Source: Isoetes taiwanensis (lineage: Eukaryota; Streptophyta; Lycopodiopsida; Isoetales; Isoetaceae). From it: a stretch of 64,000 nt of DNA. Under the pieces are notes generated by a model that had not been told where the DNA came from, did no database searches, and saw nothing but the letters and a program-made list of their open reading frames with translations. The first letter of the stretch is position 1, and every line of letters starts with the position of its first letter. The stretch spans positions 6,508,602 to 6,572,601 of the forward strand of contig JAJEKV010000070.1 of NCBI GenBank assembly GCA_021234155.1, read 5' to 3'. This document shows positions 59,446-64,000 of the stretch, piece by piece. Both the position numbers and the translations under genes were made by a program.

Positions 59446-61004
59446 TTTTTGGTCGTCGTAAAAAAAAAAACGTCGTTACAAACGTCGTTGAACGACGTTT
59501 TTTGTCGTCGTTTAACGACGTCAAGACGTCGTTAAACGGCGACTTTGTGATTTAAATCGAAAAGCGGTGGCAATCCCGCCCGCTTATTTTCGAGCAAGCA
59601 AAGCTTATGGAGGAGCGTTTTTTTGAGGCGATTTTCGTTGCGGATCTACTTTAGGGTCTATTCTAAATGTAAGACAAGCTTCATAAGGTATGTGCGGGAT
59701 CAACCAACTCGTTTTTTGAATCTAAACTTGTTTTGGGGTAGATTTAGGGCTTTTTGTATTTGTTGTTTGTTCTTCCTTCAACCTTCATTCTTCTTCTTCC
59801 ATTCTTGCATCCTTCTTCCATACATATTCTTCCATTCCCTTTGTCATCTTCTTCTTCGATTCTTCCTCCTCTTATACTACTTCTTCCTCCTCTTATTCAA
59901 ATTCTTACTCTTAATCCTCCTTTTTGCCTTCATCTTCTTATTATTCTTCCTCCCCATTTTCGGGTTCCTCCTCTTCTTCTTAGCCTTTTCTTCTTGATTC
60001 TTCCATTCTTCTTCTAATTTTTTCCCCATCTAAGAAGACGTCGTTAAAAGATTAGACCCTTCTTCTTTCCAAAATTTTTCCTTATTAGTTGTTTTATACT
60101 ATTTCTTTCTAATCGTTGAATTTTTTGTTTTGCATGTACACTCCTAGCAAAATGTGTTCTTCTTACCAAAACAAGTTGGCACCTCTTCGGGTAAGGATTT
60201 AATTTTTTTCAATACGCTAATAAAATACTAATGCTTTATTTAGGTTAAATTGTTATCCAAGAAGGACCCCTCCCCCATTGATTTTCCATATTTTTTTTTT
60301 CCTTTAAGTTGTTTATTTATACTAATATTTTACTAATCATTGAATTTATTGTTTTGCATGTACACTCCTAGCAAATGCATTGTTTGTGCAAAACAACTTT
60401 GCCACCTTGTACCAGGTAAGCATTTAATTTTCAATATGCTTAATGTATTGATTAATGTATTTAGCTTAATTTATTGATTAATGTATTTAGCTAAAAAAAT
60501 TGGGGCTTCATTTATTTTTGTATTTTTTTAATATATTTAAGCGACATCATTTAATGACGTTAAAATCTTATATTTCTTTATTGGTTAAATTCATTTTATA
60601 GGCTTTAAATTAAATGTATTAACTTCATTCATAATAAATGTATTATTATTATTTTTTTCAATTTATAAAAAAAAAAAAATTAAAAAAAAAATAATTTTTT
60701 TTTAATACACGCAAGCAACGTCGTTGACGTTGCTTACGTGGCTGCCACATCAGCAACGGCGCTGGCAACGCCGCGCTGGCCGCCCGGCCGCGTGGCTGCC
60801 ACGTGTACGTGACGTCGTTAAACGACGTCAAACACGTGGCTGCCACGTCAGCAACCCGCTCGCCGCCCGGCCGCGTGGCAGCCACGTGTACGTGGCGTCG
60901 TTGAACGACGTCACGTCGTCGCTTTAAGACGCCGCGGTTGCGACGCGTATAGCGACGCATAAAGGTCGTTTATCGACGCTCAGACGTCGAACAACTTGTC
61001 CGTT
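59446..61004. repeat. Element B right subterminal region
   Basis: CGTCGTT/AACGACG motifs at 59,452-59,545 and again at 60,715-60,985, with GCGTGGCTGCCACGTGTACG-type palindromes. Between them is T/C-rich sequence with CTTCTTCC repeats (59,760-60,010) and a diverged direct repeat of about 100 bases (60,103 and 60,333: GTTTTGCATGTACACTCCTA). No transposase frame seen. Confidence 0.6.
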
Positions 61005-61771
61005 GGGAACAACTTGCTGGGAACTTCACGTTGGAGGTTACATCGGTAGAGAAGCTTTGAAGTTAGCAAGGAAATGTTAGAGCGTCGTCTCAGATGATTG
61101 AGCCAAAAATTTCTTGGACCTCTTCTTTGAGAAAGTACTAGAGGAAGCAACTAGGGGACCAATCGGCAGTGCAAAAAGCAAAGCTTCTACCTCTAAGACC
61201 GAAATACCTGCAGATTTGCGTAAGGAACGGGAAGGATTGAGAAAGCTATTGGTTGGCCGCAACTTCATGGATGAAACCGAAGATCGGCCAAATTACCAAA
61301 TACCTATCGACATGCCTGTGAACATCCTTGACCCTAAAAATTTAGAACATGTTGAAGATAAGCAGGATGATGCTAATAACAATAATGAGGATGAAGCAGA
61401 CTCCAAATCTAAAAACACTAGCAGGTTAGCGTAAAGAGTAATGAACTATCAAGCATAGTTCCCACTGTACAGATCTCAACTGATGTGGTTGGTGCTTCTA
61501 TCAGGCCGGAGACAACTCAGAATAAGGATGCAACGGAAGAAGTCACAACGGGGAATGAAGAAGAAGAAGAAAGGTAGCGTAACAATATTCCTTTTTTTGA
61601 TATCCATGCATTTTGCAAGCATATAGAAATCGCGCCAGGCGCGATTTAGACTTTCCTAGAGATCATATTTTTAAATTATGTTGACATGCATCATTCATGA
61701 AATCGCGCCTGGCGCGTTTTCGCTTACCATTTCTTTTGTCTCATACGTTATTGTTCTCCTTACAGAAATAA
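61005..61771 (+). pseudogene. Element A, copy 1 (resumed): accessory gene continuation
   Basis: Aligns with the complete copy from about 42,500 downward, for example TTCTTTGAGAAAGTACTAGA here against TTCGAGAAAGTGCTAGAGG there. The open part (61,114-61,434) reads FFEKVLEEATRGPIGSAKSK, then LRKEREGLRKLLVGRNF, PNYQIPIDMPVNILDPKNLE, and an acidic, Asn-rich tail. Two GC palindromes follow (AAATCGCGCCAGGCGCGATT at 61,628; AAATCGCGCCTGGCGCGTTT at 61,700), then an acceptor-like CTCCTTACAG. Broken at 61,772 by the Helitron end. Confidence 0.65.
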
Positions 61772-61801
61772 CTAGTAAACGTGTGCCCGGCGTTGCCGGG
61801 C
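61772..61801 (-). mobile_element. Helitron 3' terminus
   Basis: On the minus strand: GCCCGGC, loop AAC, GCCGGGC, then ACACGTTTA and CTAG, followed by host T. A perfect 7-bp stem 9 bases before CTAG, inserted before T, matches the 3' end of plant Helitrons. The element body should extend to the right; its 5' TC end was not found in the window. Confidence 0.7.
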
Positions 61802-62577
61802 TAATGACCTAGGTTATGTTATGCCTTGGCCATTAACATCCATATGTGCAACTTTCGATAACACCATAGGTTGATGCTTGCAAGAATGGACATGATTTTC
61901 TTTTGGACATGATTTTCTTTTGTAATTATTTTTGTTGTTGAAACTGTCTAAAAATAGTAGAGAAAACAATGCTCTATAAGTTTTGTGTGGGGTAAGTAAA
62001 CATTTCTATAAGTAAACCCATGGAATATTAAACGCATGAAATATTGGGAACATGGAAATGGTAGCTAAGAAACGTAGAATAGGGTATCAACAGAAGTATT
62101 GGATAAAGCAAACAGGAACAATATAGAAGTATTTTAATGAAATTGGGGTATTATTAAAACATAAACGAATTTTTCCAATTTACATATGTCAATTCACATT
62201 ATATAAACATGTGGATTGAATCCTATTGTGATCTCTTGGTTTTATAAATGAAAGAGCATTGCGTTCTTTGATCATTCTTGTCCATTCTGCAGCTCTTATC
62301 CTTGCTTGGCTTGTTCAATGACTCCCAACGGTCCATTATGTGCAGCAATAGCTGCTACTCAGGATTAACATTGTTCATCAATATGGCTTTATTCTTGCAC
62401 TCGAATTTCCCGTTGGATCGACCAAAAACATCAACATCTTAAAGAGAATAATTGTGTTTTGACAAACGATATCAACTTCTAGGAATATGAGAATTGCAAG
62501 TAGCAAAATAGGCAACACATTGAACAACTAAAATGGCTCTTGTACATAGAGCACAGATAATATGACCTATATAACGT

Positions 62578-62621
62578 ACATTTCTGGAAGACAACATTTA
62601 CATTTCTGGAAGACAACATTT
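62578..62621. repeat. 22-bp tandem duplication
   Basis: ACATTTCTGGAAGACAACAT followed by TT occurs twice in direct succession. Confidence 0.9.
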
Positions 62622-63539
62622 TTTGAAAAGCAAGTAAAGCAAAAAGAGGTTGTTTGCTATGAAATACATAATGTTCATCTGCATGGTTTCTAAAACATAT
62701 GACCCATAACATATTTTCTTGCAAATAAAGAATGGCCATAAAAGATGGAAAATATATCCCAAGGACATTTAGCAAAGAATAGATGGCATTATGATATAAC
62801 CTCAATGAAATGACATGTTATAGGTCGGTCAATCTGCATCCTGCCCTTGCTGTAGCTCTTGAAATTGCAAAAAATGAAACTGTCCACACTTTCCATCTTG
62901 TCTCGTCCACACTTGCATTTATTTTAATGCTTGCAAAAAAAAGAGCATATGACTGCAATATAGCAACTCCGAGCTCCATGGTTTCAATGCTATGCCCCCA
63001 GAATACCCTGATTGTTGTCACTTAACTATGGTCTCACTGTAAAATGGCTAAAATTTAGCTCATTAAACAACCTAATATTGGGCATAAATCAAATGCATAC
63101 ATACCTGATTTTTCCCCTTCAAACTTCAACACAGAAAAAGAAATCTTGCATCAGATAGGTGGGGTATATTTTGCAAATGTCTTGACATATTGCTTTAACA
63201 ATAATATTGAGCAATTTGTTTAAGACATTGCTTACATTGTTCATGGACATGTATTGGCAACTCTGCCTCAAGCATATGTACTCTGCAAACAAACAAACAG
63301 TAAGCCTTTTTATCTACGAACATACGTTTCAAGAAAAACGAATGAGAGGAAAATAAGGGTAACCTTTCAGAGGCAGAAAATCTGATGTCCTTGGCAGTTA
63401 ATCTACCATTCAAATGGCTTGGCAAAATAGATATAATTCTTTAAATGTGAAACGATCACGTCTTGCTTGTTTGTTGCTACAACTCCTCTAGAGCCTACAA
63501 AAAATAGCTCAAAACAGTTAGCACGCAAGAATGGTCAGA

Positions 63540-63596
63540 AAAATAGAAGGATGATTAGAAAATAGAAGGATGATTAGAAAATAGAAGAATGAATAG
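63540..63596. repeat. 19-bp tandem triplication
   Basis: AAAATAGAAGGATGATTAG occurs twice exactly and a third time with two changes. Confidence 0.9.
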
Positions 63597-64000
63597 AGTC
63601 TGGATGAATAAACTTGATTTGCACGGAATGGCCATCACAAAGCAATTTCATAAAAATTTTATGCCTTACTTCTAAGATGGGTCTGCAACATTGCTCTCAA
63701 TAAAATCACCTTTGCAATATATCACCTCAAAAATAAGGTCAGCTTTGCCAAAACCCTCAGCAATAGAAAACAATGAACTTCAAAAGCAGTGTTGCCTAAA
63801 CCCAAGAAAATTTTTATTTACCCAAGATAGCTACAGAATGCAAATTTTACCTGATACAACCAGCAGCCGGCAAGCTTTAGAAACCTTTTCTTGCAAGAAG
63901 CCTGCACCAAAAAACGTCCATACATAAGCACAACAATATTGCTTTGGGAGTGTTTCAGAAGTTTTTCCTTCATTCTCTTATCCAGAATGCCGAGATAGAA

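Larger units (their letters stand above)
27654..61004. mobile_element. Element B: CACTA-type non-autonomous transposon carrying a tandem array
   Basis: The left end is CACTACAAGGGATAGTCGAC, the canonical start of CACTA (En/Spm) elements, inserted after AGT inside the element A accessory gene. The opposite end is less clean. GACGTCGAACAACTTGTCCG at 60,985-61,004 is a partial inverted match (GTCGA and CTTGT kept, TAGTG lost), and element A homology resumes right after. Both ends carry subterminal CGTCGTT/AACGACG repeats. Inside is a tandem array (28,248-59,020), with the complete element A and smaller insertions nested in it. No transposase was found, so it would depend on one elsewhere. Net size without nested element A is about 21 kb. 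Confidence 0.65.
61802..64000. other. Presumed Helitron body, no gene recognised
   Basis: AT-rich, with short frames only and no Rep or helicase motifs, so if this is Helitron it is a non-autonomous one or its coding part lies further on. It contains two short tandem repeats (62,578-62,621 and 63,540-63,596). Confidence 0.4.

Noticed and set aside
61802-64000. tRNA or other structural RNA genes
   Set aside because: No cloverleaf-compatible segment with A and B boxes was found here or elsewhere, apart from the SINE-like B box at 9.66 kb.

Overview
The window looks like nuclear DNA of a land plant with a large, repeat-rich genome. Evidence: no dense gene layout, GT-AG introns, PIF/Harbinger and En/Spm (TNP2-like) transposase remnants, LINE 3' ends with poly(A), a Helitron terminus, long (GA)n tracts and a tandem array. 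A non-seed plant such as a fern or lycophyte is my guess, from memory that the transposase type seen here is common in such genomes; this is weak. I see no tRNA, rRNA, CRISPR array or clearly intact host gene.

Layout. 1-8.2 kb: mostly unannotatable AT-rich sequence with a foldback element (3.9-4.4 kb), a 5'-truncated retroelement (5.7-5.9 kb) and two weak exon candidates. 8.2-15.7 kb: decayed transposon genes on the minus strand. These are a TNP2-like gene in pieces (8.8-10.9 kb), a second foldback copy (13.2 kb), a PIF/Harbinger transposase (13.8-15.2 kb) and an 86-bp duplicated exon fragment of the TNP2-like gene (15.6 kb). 15.7 kb to the end: nested transposons.

The main finding is a DNA transposon of about 12.3 kb, here called element A. 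One copy is complete (40,237-52,531), with perfect 32-bp terminal inverted repeats and a 4-bp TAGG target duplication. A second copy in the opposite orientation starts at 15,671. Each copy carries a D-D-D/E transposase-like gene near one end, transcribed toward that end; a multi-exon accessory gene transcribed toward the other end; a DUF8039-like reading frame; a small ORF of 132 codons; and a recurring GC palindrome near AATCGCGCCWGGCGCGATT in the non-coding parts.

The 15,671 copy is split at 27,654 by a CACTA-type element (element B, about 27,654-61,004). B has CGTCGTT-rich subterminal regions and carries a tandem array of a monomer of about 1.13 kb. Some monomers hold a LINE remnant at a fixed site, giving a higher-order pattern. 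The complete copy of A inserted into this array, a hAT-like MITE inserted at 57.3 kb, and a Helitron 3' end lies at 61,772 inside the resumed first copy of A.

Differences between near-identical copies, including many frameshifts, cluster at CAG/CTG/CCG trinucleotides. That is unlike deamination and suggests systematic base-calling error at CHG-methylated sites, so frameshifts between 15 and 61 kb should not all be read as biological.
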